In this document: positions 11,797 through 21,652 of the stretch, in pieces
Position numbering within the stretch: position 1 is the first letter of the stretch
Layout of the letters: every line of letters starts with the position of its first letter
DNA from: Coix lacryma-jobi var. lacryma-jobi
Taxonomy: Eukaryota > Streptophyta > Magnoliopsida > Poales > Poaceae
Reading direction: 5' to 3'
Assembly: GCA_009763385.1 (NCBI GenBank)
Contig: CM019824.1
Coordinates: forward strand, 157,908,357 to 157,972,356
DNA length: 64,000 nt
The notes under the pieces: generated by a model
Database searches by the model: none
Told to the model about the DNA's origin: nothing
What the model saw: the letters and a program-made list of their open reading frames with translations, nothing else
Translations under genes and position numbers: made by a program

Positions 11797-12031
11797 TGTT
11801 GGAGGTAACAGAGAAAATAATTAGCCCGGGCAACTCTCCCAGGCGACTGCATTGCAATATATAGAGGATAAGTACTGCATTGATTACATACAGCTCACTA
11901 GAGCTTTAACTAGACAGAATAGCTGCCTGGGTACCCGCACAACTCTTGGGCTACCCAAGGACTTAATGGCATAGATTAACTAAAAACTTAAATACACTAA
12001 ATGTGCCTGGGAAGCAGGGCTTACAGCTACA
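11797..12031 (-). repeat. Copia 1 5' LTR
   Basis: This is identical to the LTR at 6777-7011. The target duplication GTAGC follows at 12032-12036. Confidence 0.95.
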
Positions 12032-12036
12032 GTAGC

Positions 12037-12939
12037 AGCTAATTCAAACATCTAAGCTACCACATAAAAGCTGTGAGAATGCGCTAATCTTGTGGGGCAC
12101 TTGGAAATAAAACAGCTAGTTTGCAGTAGATGGTAGAACAGGGATGACAAAGAAACCAAACTACAAACACAATTCTACTCGACAAGAAGAGTAAACAAGA
12201 CAGGCATGTAATCACTTTGCTTTTTGAATGAATAAGAAAGATATGAGGGTGCATGCCAACCAACTAAATTTAAGCATAACTTTGTGACTTATCCAGTGAT
12301 AAAATCATGATGAATAAAACAATTGCAACCCAATTATCCATGGCAAGCTGAACTCTAGAAGGTTGGAACCATTCTACACACTAATACTGTGATACAGAAA
12401 CTTGAGTTCAAAAGTTCCAGAAACAAACAGCTGCCATATGTATGAATGTGTCATGGTAAAGATAAGCACGGTGTAACTATGAAAATGGAAATTTAGCCAA
12501 TATAACCAAAAGACTCCAAAAGAAAACCATTAATTTTCCCTCAAACAAATACCATGCTACAAACATTGCATGGTAAATGTAAAAAACGAATGACATAGCC
12601 TAACTTCTTAAAAATATGCCAAATTTCATAATTCTGTGCACTTTGAGACGAAAATTGGCTACTGTACCATTGAGGCTAGAGGACGGGACAAAGACTAAAT
12701 TGTCACCACAATCAAACCTCATGACTTGAGTAAATCAAACAAGCATGGTGATTTTGGATAACTAAATCCCACTAATTAAGAGTGAACCTTCGATGTAAGT
12801 TTAACAGCATTAGCACCTTAATCCAATATAGTAAACTGATGATAAGGTAAAAAACAGCCTAATTAGTCCAAGCAATTGAAACAACAGAAGTAAATCGATC
12901 TCTCACAGATCACAGAGAATGGTAAAATCTGTACCCAAG
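12037..12939. other. AT-rich 3' flank of the GeBP gene
   Basis: This is non-coding. On the minus strand it lies just beyond the GeBP stop codon, so it should contain that gene's 3' UTR and terminator. A possible splice donor (GG|GTACAG) begins about 7 bases after the stop, which would put Copia 1 in a 3'-UTR intron. That is inference, since the acceptor cannot be identified. Confidence 0.4.
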
Positions 12940-13908
12940 CTAAGGCCCTAGGCCTTTGATGGCATCGATGAGAAGGCCATAGACCTCCTTTTCCAGATCA
13001 TGCCGGCGCATCTGCATGCGCATATCTGCTTCAAGCTGTCGCCTCCATTTGACCTCGGCCGCACTAGCCTCCTGTGACCCAAGCAGCGCCAACCCCTTCT
13101 CGAGCGACACACCTGACATGGTCTGCCCGTTGAGCCTCCAGTACTCTCCAAGCACCTCCTTGACCATAGGAACCTTCGCGGCCCCCTCCCTATCACCGCC
13201 GACGAATCCCTCGTCGGCGTCATCCTCGTCAGCCTCCTCAGCCACTGCGACGGCGGCGTTCTCTTCAGGGGGCGCGAGCTCGGCGCCCCAGAGGGCCGCG
13301 CCCAGGTCGCGCAGCCGGTGCTCGTGCGCGGTGCTGGATTCGCCCGGCACGGAGTGCTGGAACTTGCTCTTGAGGCGCTTGAGCTTGTAGTACACTTTGG
13401 CCTGGTCGAGATGCGGCGCGAGGGAGTCCTTGATGGACTCGAACAGGTCGCCCATGTCCGGGAGGCGCGGCGCGATGCCGGTGCGGTCCTTGAAGGCGGC
13501 GGCGCCCTTGAGCAGCGCGACCTCGTCGGCCTCGCTCCAGAGCTTCTGGACGGCGCCCGCGCTGCCCCGGCCCCCGGCCCCGCCGGACGACGGGGCCCCC
13601 GCGGAGGCGGCGGCGGCGGCGGCGACCGAGGCCATGGCCGTGGCGAGAGTGGCGGAGTCCGGGAAGGAGCGCGGCTTGGGCTTGCGGTCGCTCTTGCGGG
13701 AGGGCGCCGCGGAGCCGTGGTCCGCGGTGCGCTCGCGGCGGGCGCTAGGGTTAGGGTTCGGGGTGCGGCGGCGGTCCCGGGAGGAGCGGCCGCGGGACTT
13801 GGAGCGGGAGGTGCGCTTCTTGGAGCGCGGGGTGGAGGGGCGGAGCCGCGCGGCGGCTGCGGAGGCGGCTTCGTCCATGGCGTGCGGGGACGGCCGCTTG
13901 GAGGGCAT
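12940..13908 (-). CDS. GeBP-family (DUF573) storekeeper-like transcription factor
   Basis: This is a single-exon host gene of 322 codons from the ATG at 13906-13908; the frame stays open upstream to 14625 without a credible start. An in-frame ATG at 13876-13878 is the alternative start. Residues 20-80 are Ser/Arg/Lys-rich (RSKKRTSRSKSRGRSSRDRR), a likely nuclear-localisation region. An Ala/Gly linker covers 85-118. The DUF573 DNA-binding domain (about 122-188) starts LWSEADEVALLKG and continues through LFESIKDSLAPHLD and YYKLKRLKSKFQ, the plant-specific trihelix-like fold of GLABROUS1-enhancer-binding proteins. An acidic stretch (215-235) follows. The C-terminal helix (about 247-315, EYWRLNGQTMSGVSLEKGLALL and the RRQLEADMRMQMRRH coiled coil) is where this family usually dimerises. 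The length fits the family. It is divergent to the dioxygenase at 14736. I see no lesion. Confidence 0.93.
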   Translation of the reverse strand: MPSKRPSPHAMDEAASAAAARLRPSTPRSKKRTSRSKSRGRSSRDRRRTPNPNPSARRERTADHGSAAPSRKSDRKPKPRSFPDSATLATAMASVAAAAAASAGAPSSGGAGGRGSAGAVQKLWSEADEVALLKGAAAFKDRTGIAPRLPDMGDLFESIKDSLAPHLDQAKVYYKLKRLKSKFQHSVPGESSTAHEHRLRDLGAALWGAELAPPEENAAVAVAEEADEDDADEGFVGGDREGAAKVPMVKEVLGEYWRLNGQTMSGVSLEKGLALLGSQEASAAEVKWRRQLEADMRMQMRRHDLEKEVYGLLIDAIKGLGP

Positions 13909-14735
13909 CGGCGGCGTGCGGGGCGGGGGCAAGGGCTCGGGAGGCGGGCGATTCGAATTTCGGGGGCTCGGGAAATCAGGAAGGGGAGGAGACGGGGGGA
14001 GCCGAGGCGGAAGAGGGGAAGAAGGGGAGTTCAGTGGGCAGCGGCGCAGGCTGCAGCAGCACTCCGGAGTCGGGAAGGGAGCGGGGGCGCGGCGCGCGTG
14101 TCGAGTTGCGGACTGCGAGCCTGACAAGGGTACGGTTTCTTCGTGCGTTCCGGAGCCGTGCTCGCCTTCCACTTCCGGAGCCGTGTCCGTCGGCATGCCC
14201 CGCGTGTCGCTCGCGCTGCCGTGCTCGCCTTCCACTTCCGGTTCCGGAGCCTGCGCTCCGACTCCGAGCGTGACATCATTTGCACGGCGCGGTGGCGCAC
14301 CCTGCCGCTGGTGGCTGCTGCAGACCGTTGTTTGACTGGAACGCGATTTGGATGACGCGCCTATCCGTTCCGGAGTCAGTCTGCACTTGTTGGATAACGG
14401 CATCTGCAGTTTTCCCCAAACTGTACTACTCGTTGGATAACACCGGCAGCCGGCCGGCCAGCCAGGCCTGGAGTTGCGCGACCGTGGCCCGGCGGCCGTG
14501 GGAATGGAGCCGTGCATTGCCCGGGCGAAAATATCATATGGTTGCCAATTTGCCATCGTCTTTGGACTGCAGAAAAATCGGAGTCCTGAAATAATATTGC
14601 ATCCACCTCCAGTCACCACCACCACCTAGCCCAGCACGATTGCGATCGATGGCCGATGGATAATCGATCCCGCTTATCTTCTTATCTCGCCCGTGGCGAG
14701 CAGAGCCCCCACCAACTACACCACCGCCGGCATCG
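13909..14735. promoter_or_regulatory. Shared upstream region of two divergent host genes
   Basis: These 827 bases separate the GeBP start from the dioxygenase start, so both promoters and 5' UTRs must lie here. The half next to GeBP is GC-rich. A 24-bp sequence is directly repeated at 14155-14178 and 14218-14241. No clear TATA box can be assigned to either gene. Confidence 0.6.
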
Positions 14736-15287
14736 ATGTCTGCCACCACCGAACCGGCAGCCGGTGGTGTCGCCTCCGATGGCTTTGACCGCCGGCGCGA
14801 GCTGCAGGCGTTCGACGACACCAAGGCGGGCGTGAAGGGGCTCGTCGACGCGGGCGCCACGGCCATCCCGGCCATCTTCCGCCACCCTCCGGACTCCCTG
14901 CTGGAAGTCGAGGCGGCGGCGACCCCAACCTCATCCCCACCGCCCACCACCGACGACGTCATCCCGGTCATCGACCTCGCGGCTGCACCGCGAGGAGAGG
15001 CGGCCAGCCAGGTGAGGCGCGCGGCCGAGACCGTGGGCTTCTTCCAGGTGGTCAACCACGGCGTGCCGCGGGAGCTCATGGCCGGCGTGCTCGCCGGGGT
15101 GAGGCAGTTCAACGAGCAGCAGCCGGACGTGAAGCGGCGCTTCTACACCAGGGACGCTGCGCACAAGGTCAGGTTCAGCTCCAACTACGACCTCTTCCAG
15201 TCGGCGGCCGCCAACTGGCGCGACACCCTCTTCTGCGAGCTGGCGCCGGACCCGCCGCGGCCGGACGAGCTGCCCGAGGCTGTCAGG
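14736..15287 (+). pseudogene. 2-oxoglutarate/Fe(II) dioxygenase (ACC-oxidase-homolog type), cut off by Copia 2
   Basis: The first 184 codons are intact from the ATG at 14736. The opening RRRELQAFDDTKAGVKGLVD and IPAIFRHP are characteristic of the ACC-oxidase-homolog branch of plant dioxygenases. IPVIDL (about 76-81) begins the DIOX_N domain, continuing through GFFQVVNHGVP (101-111) and the F...P/D...K...FYTRD segment. Family members run to roughly 360-370 residues. The jelly-roll core with the His-x-Asp...His iron ligands and the 2OG-binding Arg lies in the missing half, so no activity is possible. The insertion point is in GTCAGG (target duplication TCAGG), which is also a good exon/intron junction (CAG|G). 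I cannot say whether the element sits in exon 1 or at its splice donor. No downstream exon is found anywhere in the window. Confidence 0.9.
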
Positions 15288-16342
15288 TGTTAAAGGAATA
15301 GACAATTTCCAGATTAAAACCAGAATATAAATCATTATAAAATGATGATCTAGATATCTCAGATTGTATTGTTTACTAGCATAGCAAAACATGCATAACA
15401 TGATCTCATACATGACAACCGGTGTAAACATAGCTCGTACACCAGATAGATTAAAAAGCAAGAACAAAGGCATAAGACCTGATATAAGCATAGAAATTAG
15501 ATCACGAACGGCGTACCTTTCTGATGCTGGAGAAGACGGTGGCGGAGTCGGCGCTGGACGATCCTCGATGAGCGCTGGAGGAAGAGCTCGGAGCAGTTGA
15601 CGACGAGTACGTCTTGACGCAGCGCCGCCTGACTTGGACGGTAGACGGCCCGTTGTTGAAGACGAGAGCAGTCACGCGACGAGCGCTTCCCAAAAACCTT
15701 ATTCGCCTTCTCCCGGTGCAGGATCGCAAAGACGAGGGTTCCGGAGACCTGCTCGCCCGGTCGCTGGTGCACACAAGCGAACGGACTGGAGACGACTAGA
15801 CGGCAGCGCAAAAGCGATATGAGGCAAACCCTAGCTCGAGAGGTGTTGAGATACGTTTTGGCGTGGCCGATAGGTTGCTTATATAGCTCTGTTGAACCGA
15901 CCTCGTGTCGCGATCACGATCTAAATCGGTTTAGGACTCTTGAGTCGTAACTGTTTAGGACTCTGCAACTTGAAGGCCAAGAAACCAAAAACTAAAACTG
16001 CAAAAGGAGACCGCGCTCCCGCAAGGCGAGGAACCGGATTTCGGCGGACCATTCACGCAGGTGCCGCGCACCCGCGCAAGTCGCCACGCCACTCCACGCC
16101 ACGCCACGCCCGGCCCGGCGAGGCGAGCGAGCGCGCGCGTGTGGGTTTCTCTTTCTCCTTCTCACACTAGACTTGAGGAAGTGGAGAGGACTTCCATATT
16201 TAAGCAAGTCCTCCTCCCCTTCCACTAGCAAGGTGGGACTAAAGAGTTCCACTTCCCCTCTTTGCTCACACATGAATGGGCCTTTGAGATTTATTATGAA
16301 TTTCAGAATTTGTTAATGGGCCAAGCTCATATAATTCTAACA
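15288..16342 (-). repeat. Copia 2 3' LTR
   Basis: The LTR is 1055 bp with minus-strand ends TGTTAGAATT...CCTTTAACA. Inside it, at 15877-15885 (minus-strand TATATAAGC), is a plausible TATA box about 460 bases from the LTR start. A GT donor consensus (AAG|GTACGCC) occurs further down. The polypurine tract GGTGGGGGAT adjoins at 16343-16352. Confidence 0.88.
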
Positions 16343-16877
16343 ATCCCCCACCAGATCTCAAATTCTCATTTAGAGTTTTGCCTGTTCCCGCTACTGTTTG
16401 ATATACTAGTGTTTAGCAGAGACTGTTAAGTTGAACTTCCGCCTATAACCTTAAGTTACACTTATTCACAACTTGAACAATGGACTATGCCTTGAATTGC
16501 AAGTTTTACTCAAGGTTAAACTTGTACCTGGCTGCCAATAGCCTTTCTCCGTGGGTGGAGCATATACGTCATACTCCATGGTCTCTTCATGAGCTTACTA
16601 GAGATCACCCTAATCTCATAGACTGCGACGTTTAACAGTCATGGCTCATATAGGTATGTTCTTTCAAGAATACTCTGTAGGACAGCATCTTTGCTTTTAA
16701 AAGCCAATAGAACATATTAAGGCCTTTGCCAACCTTCCATACAGTGCCTCATAGCAATGAGAGTATTGCATCTTTCACATAGAGAGGGTTTAGAGGTTAC
16801 TCTCCTCAGTTTACCAATAGCTTGTTCTTCCCAGATCCTTAGTCACGGGATCTCCGATCAAAAAGGTTGGGTTGCTA
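16343..16877 (-). other. Copia 2 3' non-coding spacer
   Basis: The segment between the pol stop codon and the 3' LTR. It has no open frame of note. It ends in the polypurine tract. Confidence 0.7.
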
Positions 16878-19800
16878 CTACTGTAAACTCATATGGGTCT
16901 CATACGCATCTCTCTTTTGTATCACATTCCGTGATAACCCTTTTGTAAAGGGATCTGCCAGGTTTTTGTCTGTTTGCACATAAGTCACAGCTATTACTCC
17001 GGAGTTTCTCAACTTCCTGACAGACTTCAAACGTCTTTTAACGTGTCTTGTTGACTTCACATTATCCTTAGCACTATTCACTTTAGTGATCACTGTTTGA
17101 TTATCACAGTTCATAAGGATAGCCGGTATTGGTTTTTCAACCACCGGTAAGTCAGACAAGAGCTCACGCAGCCACTCTGCCTCTGCAGAAGCTGTATCCG
17201 AAGCAGCAAGTTCTGCTTCCATGGTTGATTTAGTCAATATAGTCTGTTTACAAGACCTCCATGACACTGCACCACCTCCAAGGGTAAAAACATACCCACT
17301 AGTGGCGTAGATCTGATCAATATCAGAAATCCAGTTTGCATCACTATATCCCTCTAGCACAGCTGGGTGCCCAGAATAGTGAATTCCAAAACTCATTGTA
17401 CCTTTGAGATAACGCAAAACTCTTTCAAGTGCATGCCAATGATTATCACCCGGGTTGGACATGTACCTACTCAACTTGCTCACAGCAAATGAGATATCTG
17501 GTCTAGTTGCGCTCGCTAGATACATGAGTGAACCAATAATCTGAGAGTATCTTAGTTGGTCTCTAGCAATCTTTCTGTTCTTTCTCAAAGTCACACTGGG
17601 ATCATAAGATGTTGGAGAAGGTTTACTATCCATAAAGCCAAAGCGACTCAAAACCTTCTCAACATAGTGAGATTGCAATAAAGTAATCTCACTCTCATCC
17701 TTAATCAGCTTAATGTTCAAAATAACATTAGCTTCACCCAGATCTTTCATATCAAAACTCTTTGATAGGAAAGACTTGACCTCATTAATAACATCAATAT
17801 TTGTTCCAAAAATAAGAATATCATCAACATATAAACATAAAATAACAGATTGACCCCCACCATGTCGATAATACACACACCTATCAGCTTCATTAATAGC
17901 AAAGCCTGCATTAATTAAAGTAGTGTCAAACTTCTCATGCCATTGTTTAGGTGCTTGTTTCAAGCCATACAAAGATTTCAATAACTTACACACTTTTTGC
18001 TCTTCACCTTTTACTACAAACCCATCAGGCTGATCCATATAGATCTCCTCATCCAACTCTCCATTAAGAAAAGCTGTCTTCACATCCATTTGATGAATGA
18101 GAAAACCATATGAGGCAGCCAAGGAAAGTAATACTCGAATAGTGGTTAATCTAGCAACAGGTGAATAAGTATCAAAGAAATCCTCGCCTTCTTTTTGAGT
18201 ATAACCCTTAGCCACAAGTCGAGCCTTGTACTTGTCAATAGTACCATCAGGTCTAAGCTTCTTCTTGAACACCCACTTACAGCCCACAGGTTTGCAACCA
18301 AAAGGCAACTCAGATAACTCCCAAGTACCATTAGAAAGAATCGAGTCCATCTCACTACGAACAGCTTCTTTCCAATCATCTGCATCTGGAGATGCATATG
18401 CTTCTGTAATAGAAGTAGGAGTATCATCCACAAGGTACACAATGAAATCATCACCAAAGGATTTTGCAATCCTTCGTCTCTTGTTCCTCACAGGAATTTC
18501 ATTGTCATCCTCCTCAAGGACTTCATTAAGTGGTTGTTCAAATGACTTAAACGGAGACTCAATAGGTGTAGTAAAATCAGGAGTTAATTCAGAGGAAAAC
18601 TTAGCATTGCTACGCATACCTTTCATAGGAAAAATGTTCTCAAAGAATGTAGCATCACGAGATTCAAAGATCGTATCCACATGCATATCAGGTACTTCAG
18701 ATTTTACTACTAAAAATCTATAGGCAATGCTATGATGTGCATATCCTAGAAAGATGCAATCCACGGTCTTTGGTCCAAGCTTACGCTTCTTAGAAATTGG
18801 AACATTGACTTTCGCCAAACATCCCCACGTGCGTAAGTATGTAAATGATGGTTTCCTTCCAACCCAATACTCGTATCGAGTTGTCTCTTTATTTCTGTTT
18901 GGAACTCTATTCAGGACATGACTCGCAGTCAATAAAGCCTCCCCCCACCATGCCTTAGAAAGAGCAGCAGTATCTAACATGGCGTTCACCAAGTAAGTCA
19001 ACGTGCGGTTTTTCCTCTCGGCAATCCCGTTTGATTCAGGAGAATAGGGAGCTGTCCTCTCATGAATAATACCATGTTTCGTACAGAAATCATCAAAAAG
19101 CATAGGAAAATACTCACCACCACGATCTGACCTTAGACGTTTAATCTTTCTCTCTAGTTGATTCTCAACTTCAGCCTTATAGATTTTAAAGTAGTCTAGC
19201 GTTTCATCTTTAGTTTTAAGCAAGTAAACATAACAATATCTAGTTGCATCATCAATTAAAGTCTTGAAATATCTCTTTCCACCTTTTGTCAACACACCAT
19301 TCATCTCACAAAGATCAGAATGTATGAGTTCTGGAGGTGCCAAGTTTCTCTCCTCCGCTGCCTTGTGAGGCTTGCGAGGTTGCTTTGATTGCACACAACT
19401 ATGGCACTTAGAACCTTTGGCAATAGTGAAATCTGGAATTAAACTCAGGCTAGACAAACGTGACATTAAACCAAAGTTCACATGACATAAACGAGAATGC
19501 CAAATATTAGAACTATCATTAATCGTGCCACAAATATGATTTACTGACTTATTACAAAAATCTGCCAAAGATAGGCGGAACAAGCCTCCGCAATCATAGC
19601 CTTTACCAATAAATTGTCCATGCTTAGACATAACTACTTTATTGGACTCTAAAACTACTTTAAAACCATCTCTCAAAAGAAAAGATACGCTAACAAGGTT
19701 CTTGCGTATAGTAGGGACATGCTGCACGTTCTTCAGTTGCACGATCTTCCCCGAAGTAAACTTCAGATCTACTGTGCCAACACCACGAACAGAAGCATGT

Positions 19801-20267
19801 GATCCATTCCCCATTAGGATGGAGGAACCTTGGAGCCCCTGATAAGAAGAAAACAGAGAGATATCAGCACACACGTGAATATTAGCACCTGTATCAACCC
19901 ACCAATTTGGTGATTGAAATACTAATAGTACAGTAGGAAAATTACCATACCCGTCATCAGCATCGCTAGTAGTCACAAGGTTGACATTCTTCTTTTTCCC
20001 TTTGCGGTCCGCTCGCTCCGGACACTCTTTGGAAAAATGCCCAAGCTCTTCACAAGTGAAGCACGACAACTCTGCTTTATTCTTCTTCTTCTTCTTAAAT
20101 GTAGTAGTAGTTTTGGCATTGAAAGACTTAGGTTTTCCTTTGTACTTGCCATGGTTTTTCTGGACGAAGTGGGCGCTAGCTCTTTCCTCGTTCCCCTTCT
20201 CAGTGTTATCTTTAGCCCGAGCCTTCTCTTCAACATCAAGAGATGCTATCAGGTACTTTAGTAGCTG
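16878..20267 (-). CDS. Copia 2 gag(end)-pol polyprotein
   Basis: An unbroken frame of more than 1100 codons, open at its 5' side. An in-frame TAA at 20268-20270 lies within what still looks like gag. Numbering from the Met at 20069: CCHC knuckle CFTCEELGHFSKEC (3-16), protease WWVDTGANIHV (Asp59), integrase with catalytic D (IHSDLCE, about 248), D (RSDRGGEY, about 311) and E (SNGIAERKN, about 350). The reverse transcriptase has KARLVAKGYTQKEGEDF and YVDDILIFG (about 746). RNase H has GYSDANW (about 911), KSTMEAELAA and DNQTVITKV. It ends NLADPFTKGLSR. All catalytic residues are in place. Compared with a full polyprotein only N-terminal gag is missing. The lineage is perhaps Tork/Tnt1-like (uncertain). 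Confidence 0.9.
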   Translation of the reverse strand, partial: QLLKYLIASLDVEEKARAKDNTEKGNEERASAHFVQKNHGKYKGKPKSFNAKTTTTFKKKKKNKAELSCFTCEELGHFSKECPERADRKGKKKNVNLVTTSDADDGYGNFPTVLLVFQSPNWWVDTGANIHVCADISLFSSYQGLQGSSILMGNGSHASVRGVGTVDLKFTSGKIVQLKNVQHVPTIRKNLVSVSFLLRDGFKVVLESNKVVMSKHGQFIGKGYDCGGLFRLSLADFCNKSVNHICGTINDSSNIWHSRLCHVNFGLMSRLSSLSLIPDFTIAKGSKCHSCVQSKQPRKPHKAAEERNLAPPELIHSDLCEMNGVLTKGGKRYFKTLIDDATRYCYVYLLKTKDETLDYFKIYKAEVENQLERKIKRLRSDRGGEYFPMLFDDFCTKHGIIHERTAPYSPESNGIAERKNRTLTYLVNAMLDTAALSKAWWGEALLTASHVLNRVPNRNKETTRYEYWVGRKPSFTYLRTWGCLAKVNVPISKKRKLGPKTVDCIFLGYAHHSIAYRFLVVKSEVPDMHVDTIFESRDATFFENIFPMKGMRSNAKFSSELTPDFTTPIESPFKSFEQPLNEVLEEDDNEIPVRNKRRRIAKSFGDDFIVYLVDDTPTSITEAYASPDADDWKEAVRSEMDSILSNGTWELSELPFGCKPVGCKWVFKKKLRPDGTIDKYKARLVAKGYTQKEGEDFFDTYSPVARLTTIRVLLSLAASYGFLIHQMDVKTAFLNGELDEEIYMDQPDGFVVKGEEQKVCKLLKSLYGLKQAPKQWHEKFDTTLINAGFAINEADRCVYYRHGGGQSVILCLYVDDILIFGTNIDVINEVKSFLSKSFDMKDLGEANVILNIKLIKDESEITLLQSHYVEKVLSRFGFMDSKPSPTSYDPSVTLRKNRKIARDQLRYSQIIGSLMYLASATRPDISFAVSKLSRYMSNPGDNHWHALERVLRYLKGTMSFGIHYSGHPAVLEGYSDANWISDIDQIYATSGYVFTLGGGAVSWRSCKQTILTKSTMEAELAASDTASAEAEWLRELLSDLPVVEKPIPAILMNCDNQTVITKVNSAKDNVKSTRHVKRRLKSVRKLRNSGVIAVTYVQTDKNLADPFTKGLSRNVIQKRDAYETHMSLQ

Positions 20268-20877
20268 TTAGTAGTCCTTTCTACTAGCGTCAATCATAGG
20301 GTGTCCGACAAGGGTGTCGGTGTTTCGTACCCGGGGGTATCACACCAACGAGTAATATGATCGCGTGCTTCTCTTCCTGGATGGTGATGCAAGGGGACAC
20401 AAGGATTTATCCTGGTTCGGGCAAAGAAGGCCCTACGTCCAGCGGGGGGAGATGTTCTTGTATTACTTGCACCTAAGTGCTTGTACGGGGGAGAATACAA
20501 GCTCAGTGAGCGTGGACCGGAGTCCGGACTCGTGTCTGTGTGTGGACTCGTGTGTTGTGTCCGTCGTCCCGAATGAGGGCCCTAGCGTCCCCTTTTATAG
20601 AGCAAGGGGAGGCCAGGGTTACATGAAAGTATTACAGGTGTCGGGGCGTATGGTGCCCCATACGGAGAAGGGTAGGAACTCTGTCTTGTCGGGGCCACTG
20701 GAGCCGATGTGATTGTCGCTGTTGAGGCGTCCTTGGGTCGTGGCTTCCATCCTGGGTGCGGACGTGGTGGCGCGACAAGGCGGGAGCCGTACAGCAGCCA
20801 TCCCGGAATGTACAGTACGCGGCGGGGTCCCTCCGGGTCTTGGGGTACCTGTCCTCCAATAGCACGAAAGTAGTTAG

Positions 20878-21050
20878 GGCTCGAAGGGCGCGGAGCCGGC
20901 TTCGAGGTGGTGCCACGGGGGCTCGAGGGGCGCGGAGCCGGCCTCGAGGTGTTACAGTGCAGGGCTCGAGGGGCGCGTAGCCGGCCTCGAGGGGTTACAG
21001 TGCCTGGCTCGAGGGGCGCGTAGCCGGCCTCGAGGGGTTACAGTGCCTGG
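20878..21050. repeat. 43-bp tandem repeat, about 4 copies
   Basis: The unit is built on GGCTCGAGGGGCGCG and GCCGGCCTCGAGG. The last two full copies are identical. It lies inside the solo LTR. Confidence 0.85.
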
Positions 21051-21276
21051 CATGGCCGAACAGTGCTGCACTGGTGCCCTTTTGCCCATGCTTGTGGTGA
21101 AAACGAGACTTGACCTTTACACCGAGTTACTGTGGTACACGCCGTGCACTAGTGGACATGACCGGAGTAGGTGAAGGCATTAAATGCGTGGTATGGGCTG
21201 GTACGGCTGTCTGTGCAGCTCGAGGTCCGTGTGTTAAGGCTCGAGGTATGGGGGCGCGCTTGCCCGAGGTCTGGAG

Positions 21277-21652
21277 GGCTCGAGCGAGACGGAGAGCGAT
21301 CGTGCTCGCCCGAGGCCTCGCTGGGAGGGCTCGGGCGAGACGGAGACAGGGCGTTCGCCCGAGGCCTGGCTGGGAGGGCTCGGACGAGACGGCGATAGAG
21401 CGCTCGCCCCAGGCCTGGCTGGGAGGGCTCGGGCGAGGCGGAGACGGAGCGTTCGCCCGAGGCCTTGCTGGGGGGGCTCGGGCGAGACGGAGGTGGAGCG
21501 TTCGCCCGAGGCCTGGCTGGGGGGGCTCGGGCGAGACCGAGACGGAGCGTTCGCCCGAGGCCTTGCTGGGAGGGCTCGGGCGAGACGGAGATGGAGCGTT
21601 CGCCCGAGGCCTGGCTGGGAGGGCTCGGGCGAGGCGAAGACGGAGCGTTCGG
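21277..21652. repeat. 49-bp GC-rich tandem repeat, about 7.7 copies
   Basis: The unit contains GGCTCGGGCGAGACGGAG and CGTTCGCCCGAGGCCTGGCT. The array produces long open frames on both strands simply because it lacks stop codons. It lies inside the solo LTR. Confidence 0.9.

Larger units (their letters stand above)
6777..12031 (-). mobile_element. Copia 1: complete young Ty1/Copia retrotransposon
   Basis: This is a 5255-bp element on the minus strand. It has two 235-bp LTRs that I find identical base for base and a perfect 5-bp target duplication GTAGC (6772-6776 and 12032-12036). The order on the minus strand is 5' LTR, primer site, gag, zinc knuckle, protease, integrase, reverse transcriptase, RNase H, polypurine tract, 3' LTR. 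Integrase before reverse transcriptase defines Copia. The gag and protease motifs look closest to the Ivana/Oryco lineage, but I hold that loosely. Identical LTRs imply a very recent insertion. Confidence 0.95.
15288..20301 (-). mobile_element. Copia 2: Ty1/Copia element, 5' part lost
   Basis: This minus-strand Copia element inserted into the dioxygenase gene (left flank TCAGG). Its 3' LTR, polypurine tract, 3' non-coding spacer and pol are complete. At 20301 gag stops abruptly against a Gypsy-type LTR, so the N-terminal gag, primer site and 5' LTR are missing and the right-hand target duplication cannot be checked. Confidence 0.9.

Noticed and set aside
13318..14335. Plus-strand open frames of 268 and 312 codons
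   Set aside because: Antisense to the GeBP gene and its GC-rich upstream region; Gly/Arg-rich low complexity.
14534..15491. Minus-strand open frames opposite the dioxygenase
   Set aside because: Mirror frames of a GC-rich exon; one continues into the Copia 2 LTR, so it cannot be an old gene.
15391..16273. Open frames of 60-104 codons within the Copia 2 LTR
   Set aside because: They are LTR leader sequence without coding character.
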